Source: Shinella yambaruensis
GTDB taxonomy: Bacteria > Pseudomonadota > Alphaproteobacteria > Rhizobiales > Rhizobiaceae
Assembly: GCF_022899355.1 (NCBI RefSeq)
Contig: NZ_JALJCK010000010.1
Span: forward strand, 186,001-250,000
Direction of reading: 5' to 3'
Length of the DNA stretch: 64,000 nt
Both the position numbers and the translations under genes were made by a program. The notes beneath the pieces were generated by a model. The model searched no databases, was not told where the DNA came from, and saw nothing but the letters and a program-made list of their open reading frames with translations. Of this stretch, positions 63,991 to 64,000 are shown one piece after another; the stretch's first letter is position 1, and the number at the start of each line of letters is the position of its first letter.

Positions 63991-64000
63991 ATCGTCCGGC

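Overview
The window is a GC-rich chromosomal segment from an alphaproteobacterium, almost certainly a member of the Rhizobiaceae (Rhizobium/Agrobacterium/Ensifer/Shinella relatives). The evidence is a UvrB with long rhizobial N- and C-terminal extensions, a Usg protein, a PleC/DivJ/PdhS-type kinase, cobS/cobT, polar amino-acid ABC genes, and several families of palindromic intergenic repeats typical of rhizobia. Genus and species cannot be fixed from the sequence alone.

Region 1 (1 to about 9.95 kb) is the right end of a prophage or phage-like island inserted at the 5' end of dusA. From the host junction inwards it holds a tyrosine recombinase, an AlpA/Xis-like HTH protein, two small unknown proteins, a PrimPol plus P-loop replication protein, a 280-bp iteron/palindrome-rich segment, two small forward genes (Cro-like and DUF2934), a palindromic promoter/operator, a run of small unknown genes, and then tail genes (assembly chaperone and the N-terminus of the tape-measure protein) that leave the window on the left.

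Region 2 (9.9 to 30 kb) is chromosomal. It has dusA, a DnaJ-domain protein, a horizontally acquired-looking OLD-family ATPase/TOPRIM nuclease next to uvrB, a DUF3137 membrane protein, a small RTX protein beside a LytS/LytTR two-component system, a LysR regulator divergent from a flavodoxin-fold reductase, the DUF1800/DUF1501 pair, a thioesterase and a Cache-type chemoreceptor.

Region 3 (30 to 48.5 kb) starts with a cluster of mosaic repeats. It then has an extensin-like lipoprotein, a candidate structured RNA on the minus strand, a TauE/SafE exporter, a NodIJ-like ABC exporter pair, a clan AA aspartic protease, the cobS/cobT pair, dgkA, a cell-cycle-type histidine kinase, a thermonuclease, a uracil-DNA glycosylase, an Lrp regulator, a beta-hydroxyacid dehydrogenase, a methyltransferase, Usg, and a polar amino-acid importer (two permeases and a binding protein, no ATPase).

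Region 4 (48.5 to 64 kb) has two tandem paralogous OmpA-domain proteins with long charged repeat regions of different composition, mobB-mobA, an EamA transporter, a second chemoreceptor, a DUF1176 protein, moaA, a DUF971 protein, a Kef-type potassium/proton antiporter and an LtrA protein. The molybdenum-cofactor genes (mobA, mobB, moaA) lie within 8 kb but are split by unrelated genes. Three dispersed repeat families occur: RIME-like elements just upstream of forward genes, GATCCTCGGG palindromes, and mosaic C/G-block palindromes. One mosaic copy is inside uvrB in frame. No tRNA, rRNA, CRISPR array or insertion sequence was seen.
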